64,000 bases of DNA from Arthrobacter beigongshangensis. Its GTDB lineage: Bacteria; Bacillota; Bacilli; Bacillales_A; Planococcaceae. The notes under the pieces are model-generated. The model made no database searches and had not been told where the DNA came from. It saw only the letters and a program-made list of their open reading frames with translations. A program made the translations under genes and the position numbers. Below are positions 52,783 through 62,101 of this stretch, one piece after another (position 1 is the stretch's first letter; the number at the start of each line of letters is the position of its first letter). The DNA lies in assembly GCF_016820585.1 (NCBI RefSeq), contig NZ_JADHDX010000003.1, forward strand, positions 1 to 64,000. The letters run 5' to 3'.

Positions 52783-53562
52783 TTATCCCATGATATTATA
52801 GCCAGCATCGACGTAAATAATTTCGCCAGTCACACCGCGAGACAGATTGCTTAAAACAGCAATCGTCATATCCGCGACCTCTTCCTGTGTAACATTACGT
52901 TTAAGAGGTGCTTTCTCCTCGATTTGAGTCAAAATTGTATTAAAGGAAGGTACTCCTTTTGCTGACAATGTTCGAATGGCTCCTGCCGATATTGCATTGA
53001 CACGAATATTTTCTTTTCCTAAATCATAGGCCAAGTATTTGACCGAGGATTCCAATGCTGCTTTCGCAACTCCCATCACGTTATAGCCATCCAATACACG
53101 TTCAGCGCCTAAATAGCTCATTGTGACAATTGAGCCACCCTCTGTCATAAATGGACGAGCTTGTTTTGCTGTCGCAATTAATGAATAAGCACTAGTATCC
53201 TGTGCAAATGCAAAACCACTTCTTGTCGTTTCTACAAAATCATTTTTCAAATCCTCAGCATGTGCAAAGGCGAGTGAATGTACAACTCCATGAATGGTAC
53301 CAACTTCTGCACCAATTTGTGAAAATGCTGCATGAATACTGTCGTCTTCATTGACATCGCATTGCACAATTAGTTTAGCGTCGTAGCCATCTGCACTGAT
53401 TAGTTTCTCCAATTTGACGAGCGAACGCTCTTTACGGTATGTGAAAATGACATTTGCACCGACAGTAAAGAGGGCTTTTGCAACTCCCCACGCAAGACTC
53501 CGTTCATTCGCAACACCCATGACAACTATATTTTTACCTTTTAATTTCAATAAATCTTCCAT
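52783..53562 (-). CDS. fabI: Enoyl-[acyl-carrier-protein] reductase (FabI)
   Basis: Reduces enoyl-ACP in the last step of each fatty-acid elongation round. This short-chain dehydrogenase-fold protein of 259 residues has the FabI-type nucleotide site GVANERSLAWGVAKAL and the active site SYLGAERVLDGYNVMGVAKA (Tyr-x6-Lys). The ATG at 53562 follows GGGGAGG; the longer frame reaches back through the promoter and even into argC and is not used. A FapR-type operator lies over the promoter. Confidence 0.96.
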   Translation of the reverse strand: MEDLLKLKGKNIVVMGVANERSLAWGVAKALFTVGANVIFTYRKERSLVKLEKLISADGYDAKLIVQCDVNEDDSIHAAFSQIGAEVGTIHGVVHSLAFAHAEDLKNDFVETTRSGFAFAQDTSAYSLIATAKQARPFMTEGGSIVTMSYLGAERVLDGYNVMGVAKAALESSVKYLAYDLGKENIRVNAISAGAIRTLSAKGVPSFNTILTQIEEKAPLKRNVTQEEVADMTIAVLSNLSRGVTGEIIYVDAGYNIMG

Positions 53563-53596
53563 AGTAACCTCCCCAATAAATAGCTGATACCTATTA

Positions 53597-53623
53597 TTAG
53601 TACCAGATGCTAATTGGATTATA
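53597..53623 (-). promoter_or_regulatory. fabI promoter -10 with FapR operator
   Basis: Leftward, the -10 box TATAAT (53623-53618) is followed by the inverted repeat TTAGCATCTGGTACTAA (53613-53597), a close match to the FapR operator of bacilli. It overlaps the expected transcription start. FapR senses malonyl-CoA and represses lipid genes. The -35 box is not clear. Confidence 0.8.
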
Positions 53624-53745
53624 ACATATTTATGAAGAAAATGTGAATGTCTGTTTTGGACCACATCCTTGTAAAGGAACTCAAAGGTAATGACTCTTGA
53701 AAACGTATACAATATTGAAATGTTTGCAATAAATAAAAATACAGT

Positions 53746-53774
53746 TGACTTTATAATTATGCATACATATAATA
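53746..53774 (+). promoter_or_regulatory. argC promoter with an ARG-box-like spacer
   Basis: TTGACT (53746-53751), a 17-bp spacer and TATAAT (53769-53774) make a near-consensus sigma-A promoter. The spacer contains ATAATTATGCATA, similar to half of an ArgR/AhrC ARG box (TGAATAATTATTCA), placed to block RNA polymerase when arginine is plentiful. The operator call is tentative. Confidence 0.75.
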
Positions 53775-53803
53775 AGTCTAACTTGTAATGAGGGGTGACT
53801 GTA

Positions 53804-54838
53804 ATGAAGGTAGGAATCATTGGTGCTTCGGGGTATGGTGGGCTTGAACTCATCCGGCTATTGCATAATCATCCCGAAATTGAACAACTTGACTTATTCA
53901 CGTCTTCGGAAGAAGGAACCGTGTTTTCGCATAAGTATTCACATCTTATGAATATAGTAGATCGGCCGCTTCAGAAAATAGAGCAGGAAAAACTAGTCCA
54001 ATTCGATGTTGTTTTTTCGAGTGCACCTGCTGGCGTGGCGAGTCACTTGTTGCCACCGTTAATTGGCAAAGGACCAAAACTGATTGACTTGTCCGGTGAT
54101 TTTAGATTAAAAGATGTAGCACAATATGAACAATGGTATAACAAGCAAGCTGCTCCACAGGAGGCCGTTGCGCAAAGTGTTTATGGTTTAACAGAATGGA
54201 ACCGTGATGCGATTCAGGAGTCGCAGTTAATCGCAAATCCGGGTTGTTATCCAACAGCTGTCTTGTTGTCATTACTGCCATTACTCAAAAATAATTTAAT
54301 TGATGCGAGTGGTTTGATCATCGATGCAAAAAGTGGTGTATCTGGTGCTGGAAACCAACCAAGTCAAATGACCCATTTTAGTGAAACGAATGAAAATACA
54401 GCAATCTATAAAATACATCAACATCAGCATATTCCTGAAATTGAACAAGCGTTTGGATTGTTTGCACAACAAGCACCACCGATTACATTTACAACGCATC
54501 TTGTACCGATGACACGGGGAATTTTGGCGACAAGTTATGCGCCAGTCCAGGATGGGGTCACAGAAGCACAGCTTGTCGAGTGCTTACAGCAAACTTATGC
54601 AAACCATCCATTTGTCCGTGTGTTACAAGAAACAACGAAATTTGGGACCAATCAAGTATACGGCTCCAATTATTGTGATCTGCACGTCAAAGTAGACCCA
54701 CGGACGAATCGAGCCACCATTGTTTCCGTTATCGATAATTTAGTAAAAGGGGCGGCGGGGCAAGCGATTCAAAATATGAATGTCCAATTGGGCTTTGAAG
54801 AAATGACTGGTTTGGCTTTTGTCCCGGCATTCATTTGA
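53804..54838 (+). CDS. argC: N-acetyl-gamma-glutamyl-phosphate reductase
   Basis: Third step of arginine synthesis, an NADPH-dependent reduction. The Rossmann motif VGIIGASGYGGLELIRLL and the catalytic Cys in ANPGCYPTAVLL are present, with the substrate region around HQHQHIPEIEQAF. Length 344 residues. The ATG at 53804 follows GAGGGGTG; the frame upstream is not needed. It is first of argC-argJ-argB-argD. Confidence 0.96.
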   Translation: MKVGIIGASGYGGLELIRLLHNHPEIEQLDLFTSSEEGTVFSHKYSHLMNIVDRPLQKIEQEKLVQFDVVFSSAPAGVASHLLPPLIGKGPKLIDLSGDFRLKDVAQYEQWYNKQAAPQEAVAQSVYGLTEWNRDAIQESQLIANPGCYPTAVLLSLLPLLKNNLIDASGLIIDAKSGVSGAGNQPSQMTHFSETNENTAIYKIHQHQHIPEIEQAFGLFAQQAPPITFTTHLVPMTRGILATSYAPVQDGVTEAQLVECLQQTYANHPFVRVLQETTKFGTNQVYGSNYCDLHVKVDPRTNRATIVSVIDNLVKGAAGQAIQNMNVQLGFEEMTGLAFVPAFI

Positions 54839-54874
54839 CCAACAAGGCGCATTTGATTTTAAAGGAGGAGTACT

Positions 54875-56107
54875 ATGACAACGACGACGACCTCCCCAAC
54901 TGTGAAGCGCATTTCGCGTAAAAATATCGTTTCACCAATTGGGTTTAAAGCGGCTGGCATTCATTGCGGCATTAAACATAAAAAGAATGATTTGGCTTTA
55001 CTCATTAGTGAGGTACCAGCGAGTGTCGCAGGAGTTTTTACAACAAATGCGATAAAGGCGGCACCGCTGCTAGTTACAAAAGAAGTGGTTCAGCAGGTCG
55101 GAAAGATGCAGGCGATTATTGTGAACTCTGGCAATGCCAATGCGTGTACAGGACAGCAAGGCATGAAGGATGCATTACTGATGCAGCAAACGACAGCAGA
55201 AAAGCTAGGTATTGCACCAGAATTAGTCGGTGTCGCATCAACAGGCGTTATCGGTGAAATGATGCAGATGGAGCCAATAGTCAAAGGCATTCACAAAATC
55301 CAACCGATTAGTGAGTTAGAAGGATCTATTCTTTTTTCTCAAGCGATATTGACGACAGATACTGTGACAAAAAATACAGCGTATAGCGCGATGATTGATG
55401 GCAAAGAAATCATTATGGCGGGAACAGCAAAAGGCTCGGGTATGATTGCACCGAATATGGCCACAATGTTGGGCTTTATCACAACAGATGCAAATATTGA
55501 ATCGGTCTACTTACAAGAAGCATTAAAACAAGTGACAGACAAAACGTTTAACTCCATTACGGTTGATGGCGATACATCGACTAACGATATGGTCGTCGTT
55601 ATGGCGAACGGGATGGCTGGGAATGAACCATTGACACCTGCGCATCCAGATTGGTCACTATTCGTGCAAACATTGCATGCCGTTTCACAAGACTTGGCGA
55701 AAATGATTGCTAAAGACGGGGAAGGTGCGACGAAGCTAATTGAAGTCGAAGTGATGGGAGCTATTACAGATGATGAAGCACGTATGATTGCAAAATCTGT
55801 GGTCGGTTCACCACTTGTCAAAACAGCGGTCTTTGGTTGTGATGCGAACTGGGGGCGCATTATTGCAGCGGTTGGCTACAGCGGAGCAACGCTGGATCCG
55901 AATGCCATTACGATTAAAATAGGTACAACTACGGTTGTTGAAAACGGCGAGCCTATCGTATTTTCAGAGCAGCAATTACTCGTTTATTTAAAACAGCCAG
56001 AAGTGAAGTTTACGGTCGAATTGCATCAAGGAAACGGTCAAGGAATTGCATGGGGGTGTGACTTAACATATGACTACGTTCAAATCAACGCAACCTATCG
56101 CTCATAA
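54875..56107 (+). CDS. argJ: Bifunctional ornithine acetyltransferase / N-acetylglutamate synthase
   Basis: Recycles the acetyl group from N-acetylornithine to glutamate, and can also acetylate glutamate with acetyl-CoA. The self-cleavage site is KGSGMIAPNMATMLGFITTD, where the Thr of the ATML motif becomes the nucleophile of the beta chain. AIIVNSGNANACTGQQG and DGDTSTNDMVVVMANG are further family marks. Length 410 residues. AAGGAGG precedes the ATG. Confidence 0.96.
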   Translation: MTTTTTSPTVKRISRKNIVSPIGFKAAGIHCGIKHKKNDLALLISEVPASVAGVFTTNAIKAAPLLVTKEVVQQVGKMQAIIVNSGNANACTGQQGMKDALLMQQTTAEKLGIAPELVGVASTGVIGEMMQMEPIVKGIHKIQPISELEGSILFSQAILTTDTVTKNTAYSAMIDGKEIIMAGTAKGSGMIAPNMATMLGFITTDANIESVYLQEALKQVTDKTFNSITVDGDTSTNDMVVVMANGMAGNEPLTPAHPDWSLFVQTLHAVSQDLAKMIAKDGEGATKLIEVEVMGAITDDEARMIAKSVVGSPLVKTAVFGCDANWGRIIAAVGYSGATLDPNAITIKIGTTTVVENGEPIVFSEQQLLVYLKQPEVKFTVELHQGNGQGIAWGCDLTYDYVQINATYRS

Positions 56108-56849
56108 GCGTATAGTGATCAAATTAGGTGGAAGTATGCTGGAGGGGTTAGACGATAGTTTTTTCACCAAGTTTAAACAGTTACAAAACGCAGGCAATGA
56201 TCTAATCATTGTGCATGGCGGAGGGATTGCCATCAATCAACAACTCGCAAAAAATGGTGTCACTTCGACTGTCGTAAGTGGGATTCGCGTAACATCGGAG
56301 GAAGCCGTGGATATTGTACAGTCCACATTGGTAGGGCAAGTGAATCCAGCTCTTGTTCACCAATTGAATAAGGGAGGCATCGATGCAATTGGCCTTAGTG
56401 GTTATGATGGCAATTTGCTGACGTGCACATTATTAGATGAAAAGCTGTATGGTTCGGTTGGCCATATCGAGCATGTCCGTGCTGACCTATTAGAAACGTT
56501 TCTTGCAGTAGGTATTGTTCCAGTGATTGCCTGTATAGGGGCAACTGGTGATGGTGCCCCATTGAATATTAATGCGGATACCGTCGCAAGTAAGATTGCA
56601 CTTGCCCTTAAAGCGGATAGCCTGCTTCTTGTCACGGACACGCCGGGCATTAAAATACAAGAAGAAGTCCAACGAGTTGTGACACCTTATAAGATTGCAC
56701 AATGGATTGGAACGGGGGAAATTTACGGCGGCATGTTACCGAAAGTGAAAGCCGCACTAGATAGTTTAAGTGCAGGTATTCCTACGGTGCAAATTGTTGG
56801 TCAGCAATTAGAAGGGACGTCCATTAAATCCGAGGGGGTTTTCGCTTGA
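56070..56849 (+). CDS. argB: Acetylglutamate kinase
   Basis: Phosphorylates N-acetylglutamate, the second step of the pathway. Amino-acid kinase fold motifs are IVIKLGGSMLEG, IIVHGGGIAINQQL, INADTVASKIALALKADSLL and TDTPGI. The 259-residue length is near the norm. The ATG at 56070 lies 38 bp inside argJ, with GGGGGTG about 12 nt upstream; a GTG at 56116 (start of VIKLGG) is possible but would trim the first strand. Confidence 0.94.
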   Translation: MTTFKSTQPIAHKRIVIKLGGSMLEGLDDSFFTKFKQLQNAGNDLIIVHGGGIAINQQLAKNGVTSTVVSGIRVTSEEAVDIVQSTLVGQVNPALVHQLNKGGIDAIGLSGYDGNLLTCTLLDEKLYGSVGHIEHVRADLLETFLAVGIVPVIACIGATGDGAPLNINADTVASKIALALKADSLLLVTDTPGIKIQEEVQRVVTPYKIAQWIGTGEIYGGMLPKVKAALDSLSAGIPTVQIVGQQLEGTSIKSEGVFA

Positions 56850-57997
56850 GTACATTATTTCAGAATTACGCACGACGTTCCGTTCATCTTGTGAAAGGGC
56901 AGGGAACTATTGTGACGGATGATAAAGGAAAAGATTACCTCGATTTCACAAGCGGAATCGCGGTTGTCAGTCTCGGTCATGCACATCCTGCAATCGTCAA
57001 GGCTCTCAAGCAACAAAGCGAAAAATTGTGGCATATCTCGAATTTATTTGCCAGTCCTGAGCAAGAACAGCTAGCGGCGTCAATTGTAAAGGATACACCG
57101 TTCGGTCAGGCTTTCTTTTGTAATAGTGGCGCTGAAGCGAATGAAGCGGCTATTAAATTAGCCCGTAAACATACACAGAAAAACGTCATTATTACATTCG
57201 AACAATCATTCCATGGTAGAACTTTCGGCGCTATGTCTGCGACTGGCCAAGAAAAAGTTCGTCAAGGATTTGGACCGCTATTAGAAACGTTCAGAACAAT
57301 AGCCTTCAATGATCTACAACAACTTGAAGCAGCCATTGACGATGATGTAGCAGCAATTATGCTGGAGGTCATACAAGGAGAGGGGGGCGTTCATCAACTC
57401 AATCCAGATGTTGCCCAAGCGATTACGGATATTTGTCAGGAGAAGGGTATTTTATTGATTATCGACGAAGTACAGACGGGTATTAGTCGAACGGGCACTC
57501 GTTATGCTTATGAGCAGACAAATCTCCAACCCGATATTATTACCCTTGCGAAGGGGCTAGGTGGGGGATTCCCGATAGGCGCCATGCTAGGAACGAAAGC
57601 TCTTGCCGACTCATTCGGGCCTGGCACGCACGGAACAACATTCGGTGGAAACCCACTCGCGGTAGCTGTAGCACAAGCGGTAATCAATGTCGTTTTTGAA
57701 GAAGAATTTCTGCAACAGGTAAAGAGTAAATCTGATTATTTAATCGACAAATTACAAGCTACGTTACCGCAAGACCAGTTTACAATTCGTGGTGAAGGCT
57801 TGTTGCTTGGGATTGTGTGCCAAGATGAGGTTGCGCCTTTCATCCAGCAAGCAGAAGTAGCGGGCTTGTTACTCGTGCAAGCAGGAACGCATGTCATTCG
57901 TTTGCTACCGCCATTAACCGTAACAACTGAAGAAATCGACAAGGCAATAGTCATTCTTGCAAATATTTTGCTTCCCGAAAAATCAGTGATTTCTTAA
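56846..57997 (+). CDS. argD: Acetylornithine aminotransferase
   Basis: A class III PLP aminotransferase. It has the PLP-contact region FFCNSGAEANEAAIKLARKH, ITFEQSFHGRTFGAMSATGQ, IIDEVQTGISRTG and the Schiff-base Lys in ITLAKGLGGGFPIGAML. Length 383 residues. The TTG start overlaps the argB stop by 4 bp. carA/carB and argF are not next to it, unlike in B. subtilis. Confidence 0.96.
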   Translation: MSTLFQNYARRSVHLVKGQGTIVTDDKGKDYLDFTSGIAVVSLGHAHPAIVKALKQQSEKLWHISNLFASPEQEQLAASIVKDTPFGQAFFCNSGAEANEAAIKLARKHTQKNVIITFEQSFHGRTFGAMSATGQEKVRQGFGPLLETFRTIAFNDLQQLEAAIDDDVAAIMLEVIQGEGGVHQLNPDVAQAITDICQEKGILLIIDEVQTGISRTGTRYAYEQTNLQPDIITLAKGLGGGFPIGAMLGTKALADSFGPGTHGTTFGGNPLAVAVAQAVINVVFEEEFLQQVKSKSDYLIDKLQATLPQDQFTIRGEGLLLGIVCQDEVAPFIQQAEVAGLLLVQAGTHVIRLLPPLTVTTEEIDKAIVILANILLPEKSVIS

Positions 57998-58061
57998 GCG
58001 GAATTTGAATTAAGGCGTTCAGTGAAACGCCATTCAATTGACCTCTGTCTGAAGGTTTGAA

Positions 58062-58100
58062 CAAACGGATCTGCCACTCATGGTAGATCCGTTTGTTTGT
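58062..58100 (+). terminator. Terminator after argD
   Basis: AAACGGATCTgCC / GGtAGATCCGTTTGTTTGT hairpin. Confidence 0.85.
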
Positions 58101-58212
58101 GTCAAAAATCAAGCCAATTCGACAATGAAAAATAGAAGACGAAAAAAAGTGTAACTTCTTCCAATATGCTCCGTCAAATACATTGAGTAACGAAAAGTGA
58201 GGAGAGAAAAAC

Positions 58213-59133
58213 ATGAAAAAGATCAGTACAATGGCATTAGCAGCACTATTAGCGGGTAGTACAGTAGGTAGCTATTCAGCACTTGCGCAGGAGGATATCA
58301 CACCTAGTATGGCTGAGCATGAGCAGCACGTACAAAACACAACCAATTATATGAAAGCGACGGGTACTATTCAAGAAATTGAAAAAGAGGCAGATGGCCA
58401 TCGTTTAACAATCGAAAATGAAGACAAAATGGTAACAATTTTACGCATCAACAATGAATCTCTTCTATTTGACGCAGGAACGACAAACGGTCTGAAGCAA
58501 GATGAGTTGCAAAAAGGTGCTATAGTTGAAGCTTACTATGATAAAAATAAACCGATGATCATGATTTATCCTGCAACAGTGACACCTGAAATCGTCATTG
58601 TTAAAAATGAAAAGAATTTTGGTGAAGTCAAAATTGGTCAGTTTGATAAAAACTTCCTAAGTCTTGACGGCAAATTAAAATTGAACATTGGCGAAGAAAC
58701 ACCACTTTTCAATCAGCAAGGAAAAGCAATTGAAATGAAAGAGTTACAAGGCAAAGAATTGATGGTCTTTTACTCAATTACAACAAAGAGTTTACCACCA
58801 CAAACTCCGCCGACTAAAGTGATTGCTTTGGATTATGTATCAGAAGAAACAACGGTTGTTCAAGAAATTATTATGAACGATCATTACATGAAAAATGGTG
58901 TCAAAATGATTCCACTTCGTAAAGTAGCTGAGCGATTAGGCTACCATGTTCAACACGAACCAAAAATTAATGGTGCAATTGTTACATTACAAAATAGTTC
59001 ATTTACGATTACACGTGGTGAAAAAATGTATGGTTATAATAAAAGCCTTCGTCAGTTTGAAGTGGCACCAGAACTCAAGGATATGAAAACATATGTCTCA
59101 GAAGATTTCCTTGAGCTATTGATCCAAAACTAA
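58213..59133 (+). CDS. Secreted protein with copper-amine-oxidase-like N-terminal domain
   Basis: A signal peptide (MALAALLAGSTVGSYSALA, cleavage after AQE or nearby) is followed by a ~170-residue beta-rich region and, from about residue 220, a copper-amine-oxidase-N-like domain (MNDHYMKNGVKMIPLRKVAE, LGYHVQHEPKINGAIVTLQN), a wall-associated module common in Firmicutes. No enzymatic site is seen. GAGGAGAG precedes the ATG. It probably works at the cell surface. Confidence 0.85.
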   Translation: MKKISTMALAALLAGSTVGSYSALAQEDITPSMAEHEQHVQNTTNYMKATGTIQEIEKEADGHRLTIENEDKMVTILRINNESLLFDAGTTNGLKQDELQKGAIVEAYYDKNKPMIMIYPATVTPEIVIVKNEKNFGEVKIGQFDKNFLSLDGKLKLNIGEETPLFNQQGKAIEMKELQGKELMVFYSITTKSLPPQTPPTKVIALDYVSEETTVVQEIIMNDHYMKNGVKMIPLRKVAERLGYHVQHEPKINGAIVTLQNSSFTITRGEKMYGYNKSLRQFEVAPELKDMKTYVSEDFLELLIQN

Positions 59134-59152
59134 CAACCAAAAAGCGTATGGC

Positions 59153-59210
59153 TAAGCTTGAAACGATGGGACTGTCTTGTAATGAGGCAGACGTTTCAAG
59201 CTTTTTTTGT
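59153..59210 (+). terminator. Terminator after the secreted-protein gene
   Basis: AGCTTGAAACG / CGTTTCAAGCTTTTTTT hairpin with a long loop that has an inner GTCT/AGAC pair. Confidence 0.85.
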
Positions 59211-59297
59211 TGTTCACACATGATTTTGCACCTAGCCTCTTTGCGATACATACAATAAAGCAATGGTCGATTTTCCTTGAAAAGGATGTGTTTAGAC

Positions 59298-59600
59298 GTG
59301 TATTCCAATAACTTTAAACGCAATAATAATTCAACGTACACGCTAAATGATCTTTTGAAGGGCAAGGATCTTGAAATTGTTGCTGCGACTCTTCTGCTAC
59401 TAGGTAAATTGAAAGTGGAGTCTGTCGAATTATTTAGGAATGAACCTGTTATAGCAGTATCTTTGTTAGGTGAATTTAAGAAAATAAATGGTCGAAAAGT
59501 GGATGAAATGGCCGAATTTCTAGAGAGAAATGGGGATATGACGATAGATGAGATATTTGAAGGGATTAAAAAGCGGATGAATAGGGAGGGGGGAAAGTAG
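59298..59600 (+). CDS. Hypothetical protein, 100 residues
   Basis: No family recognised. The N-terminus is Asn-rich (MYSNNFKRNNNSTYTLNDLL), followed by a hydrophobic helix that is probably buried rather than membrane-spanning (IVAATLLLLGKLKV) and a charged end. The GTG at 59298 follows AAAGGATG at about 9 nt. It ends 1 bp before the next small gene, so the two are probably coupled. Confidence 0.7.
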   Translation: MYSNNFKRNNNSTYTLNDLLKGKDLEIVAATLLLLGKLKVESVELFRNEPVIAVSLLGEFKKINGRKVDEMAEFLERNGDMTIDEIFEGIKKRMNREGGK

Positions 59601-59601
59601 T

Positions 59602-59730
59602 GTGGGCGACCTAACCGAATTTGATGGCGTAAAATTTCTCAATACAGTTATCTTAATCGTATTCCTATTACTGCTTGTTTTTGGCTCAACAAATATCAGC
59701 AAGCTGACGGAAGTAGAGGACATTGTTTAA
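59602..59730 (+). CDS. Single-span membrane peptide, 42 residues
   Basis: The product has a short acidic N-terminus (MGDLTEFDGVKFL), one membrane helix (TVILIVFLLLLVFG) and a short tail. A very strong GGGAGGGGGG site lies about 9 nt before the GTG, overlapping the end of the preceding gene. The tight spacing suggests the two products work together. Confidence 0.65.
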   Translation: MGDLTEFDGVKFLNTVILIVFLLLLVFGSTNISKLTEVEDIV

Positions 59731-59733
59731 TTC

Positions 59734-59765
59734 GAATCAGCAGGGGCTGGACTCCCTGCTGAATC
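59734..59765. repeat. Lone hairpin 1 of the intergenic repeat family
   Basis: GAATCAGCAGGG with CCCTGCTGAATC, one mismatch, has the same TTCAGCAG/CTGCTGAA core as hairpin 1 of copies B to D. No GCCTCCGGCGG or later hairpins follow. It lies 3 bp after the 42-residue gene. Confidence 0.65.
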
Positions 59766-59909
59766 TTTGTGTGGATATAGAGTAAAACCAAAGCTAGTAT
59801 CCCCTTGGTAATATACCTTTAGATAACATAATAAGGCTAAAAAATTTACTAGTGGTATATGTTGAATGAACTATCAAGGTGAAAGTTTTTTGCCCTTGAT
59901 GAATGTATA

Positions 59910-60410
59910 TCACATCTTAGCAAGAATCTTATTCACTGTATTTTGATTACGTGCAGTCGAGTGCATAGCTAACTTCTTTTCAAAAAAATTATTTGTGTAT
60001 TTTGTCTGATGGTAGTTTTTCGAAAGAGCAAGAATGATATTCTTCTTATCGATGACGACAAATTCATCATCGACTAGTTCATCTAGCAACGCTTGTTGCT
60101 CATCAGAAATGCCCTTTTCCAGAAACATAACGTATACTTGTTCCTTTGAAAAAACAGGGTGCTGCTGAATCTTCAGTAGCTCCTGTTTCGTTCGTACAAC
60201 AACAGGAATATCAAACCCGTATGTATCCCGTAAGTTTGTTTCAATGTGTGGAATGTTATAGGATATACCATCAAAAAGAACATTCCCTGTTTGAATATAA
60301 GTACGAACATTTTCATAGGCCATTTGCTCGAATAGGGATTTAAGTGATTGCATCTCTACTTTGTTTTTCTTCCCCAAATTAATGCCCCTAAGTAAAGCAA
60401 CTGATGTCAT
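59910..60410 (-). CDS. DUF1697 family protein
   Basis: A 166-residue soluble protein with the DUF1697 N-terminal motif VALLRGINLGKKNKVEMQSL and YIQTGNVLFDG. The function of the family is unknown. The ATG at 60410 follows TTGGAGTG at 6 nt, so the longer frame is not used. The C-terminal end (NNFFEKKLAMHSTARNQNTV) also fits the family. Confidence 0.92.
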   Translation of the reverse strand: MTSVALLRGINLGKKNKVEMQSLKSLFEQMAYENVRTYIQTGNVLFDGISYNIPHIETNLRDTYGFDIPVVVRTKQELLKIQQHPVFSKEQVYVMFLEKGISDEQQALLDELVDDEFVVIDKKNIILALSKNYHQTKYTNNFFEKKLAMHSTARNQNTVNKILAKM

Positions 60411-60522
60411 ATTATTCACTCCAAACACGGTTATTTAAATTTTCAAACCTTCTAATTGCCCCTTTATCCCCATTATAAGGTATTCTAGTAGTGTTGATCA
60501 TAATTTGAGGGGGAATTTTTTT

Positions 60523-61449
60523 ATGAAATATAACAAAATTAAACACACTGACCTAAACGTCTCTAATATTATTATGGGCAATATGCGTTTGCCACAGCTT
60601 ACCCTACCAGAAATTGAGCAGCTAATCCGAACAGCACTTGATGAGGGCATTAACTTCTTTGATCACGCAGATATTTATGGGCAAGGCCGCAGCGAAGAAT
60701 TGTTTGCCGAAGCGATCCAAATGAATTCAAGTATCCGTGAAAAAATGATTATCCAAAGTAAATGTGGCATTAAAGGCCAAGAAAACTACTTCGATTTTTC
60801 GAAAGGGCATATCCTTGACTCAGTCGATGGTATTTTAAAGCGTTTACAAACGGATTACCTGGATCTGTTATTACTACATCGACCTGATCCATTAATGGAG
60901 CCTGAAGAGGTGGCAGAAGCATTTGAAGTATTGCATAGTAGTGGAAAGGTAAAGTATTTCGGGGTATCCAATCATAATCCAGCACAGATTGAGCTTTTGC
61001 AAAAATATACGCCGCATAAATTAGTCGTCAATCAAGTTCAATTCAGTATCGCTCACACGCCAATCATTGACTCAGGGATTGCATTGAACATGAATACTGA
61101 CCAAGCCATCAATCGTGATAGTAGTGTGCTCGAATATTGCCGTTTGCATGATATACAGCTACAAGCGTGGTCACCATTCCAAAGTGGCTTCTTTGAAGGC
61201 CCATTTCTCGGCGATTTAGAGAAGTTTGCAGAGTTGAATAAAGTGATTGATGAAATTGCTGCTCATTACAATGTAACGAATACAGCAATTGCGACAGCTT
61301 GGATTACTCGTCATCCGGCTAACATCCAAGTCGTGTTAGGCACAACGAATCCACAGCGTTTAAAAGATGCATGTGCAGGTGCGGAAATTACGTTAACAAG
61401 AAAAGAATGGTATGACATTTATAAAGCTGCTGGGAATATGGTTCCTTGA
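60523..61449 (+). CDS. Aldo/keto reductase, YdhF-like
   Basis: A 308-residue NADPH-dependent oxidoreductase of (beta/alpha)8 fold. The catalytic set is Asp and Tyr in FFDHADIYGQG, Lys in IIQSKCGI and His in LLLHRPDPLM. The N-terminus SNIIMGNMRL and the layout match the YdhF branch. The substrate is unknown. GAGGGGG lies about 9 nt before the ATG. Confidence 0.92.
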   Translation: MKYNKIKHTDLNVSNIIMGNMRLPQLTLPEIEQLIRTALDEGINFFDHADIYGQGRSEELFAEAIQMNSSIREKMIIQSKCGIKGQENYFDFSKGHILDSVDGILKRLQTDYLDLLLLHRPDPLMEPEEVAEAFEVLHSSGKVKYFGVSNHNPAQIELLQKYTPHKLVVNQVQFSIAHTPIIDSGIALNMNTDQAINRDSSVLEYCRLHDIQLQAWSPFQSGFFEGPFLGDLEKFAELNKVIDEIAAHYNVTNTAIATAWITRHPANIQVVLGTTNPQRLKDACAGAEITLTRKEWYDIYKAAGNMVP

Positions 61450-61550
61450 TTATTTGATTGCATATTACACGGTAAAGAGAAAAATGAGTTGTTTCGGCAG
61501 CTCATTTTTTTATATACGTTCAATAAAATGCAATAAAAATGGAGGCTAGT

Positions 61551-62051
61551 ATGATAAAGATAAGAGAAATCACACCAAGTGATTCGGAAAAATTGGTACA
61601 ACTCATTGAGGAAGTAGAAAAGACTTCAGATTTTATGTTGTTTGAAGCGGGTGAAAGAAAAATATCGGGGGAACAGTTCCGGAAAAGGATTGAATCATTT
61701 GGTCAGGATGCATCAACTATTTTGGTGGCAGAGTGGCAAGGGAGATTAGTCGGTTATTTAATTGTAGTAGCAGGAAGTGCAAATAGGGCAAAACATTCCG
61801 CTTATCTGGTGATAGGCATTTCTGCCGAACATCGTGGACAAGGAATAGGAAGCCAATTATTTAAACAACTCAATGCTTGGGCAAAAGACCATCAACTTCA
61901 CCGCCTTGAACTGACTGTGATGGAAAGTAATGCAGCGGGGATTGCATTGTATCAGAAAAATGGTTTTGAAATCGAAGGTATTAAAAAAGATTCCTTATTC
62001 GTAAATGGACAATATGAGCATGAATATTATATGGCAAAGCTTATTGGTTAG
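61551..62051 (+). CDS. GNAT acetyltransferase
   Basis: A 166-residue N-acetyltransferase with the acetyl-CoA pyrophosphate loop VIGISAEHRGQGIGSQLFKQ and the late motif TVMESNAAGIALYQKNGFEI. It resembles the small-molecule/ribosomal-type acetyltransferases of bacilli; the acceptor cannot be told. ATGGAGG lies 5 nt before the ATG at 61551. It is followed 50 bp later by the HAD gene. Confidence 0.9.
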   Translation: MIKIREITPSDSEKLVQLIEEVEKTSDFMLFEAGERKISGEQFRKRIESFGQDASTILVAEWQGRLVGYLIVVAGSANRAKHSAYLVIGISAEHRGQGIGSQLFKQLNAWAKDHQLHRLELTVMESNAAGIALYQKNGFEIEGIKKDSLFVNGQYEHEYYMAKLIG

Positions 62052-62101
62052 TAGGATTGAATGGTATTATTTTTTTGAAGAAAAGAAAAGGTGAAATGAA
62101 A

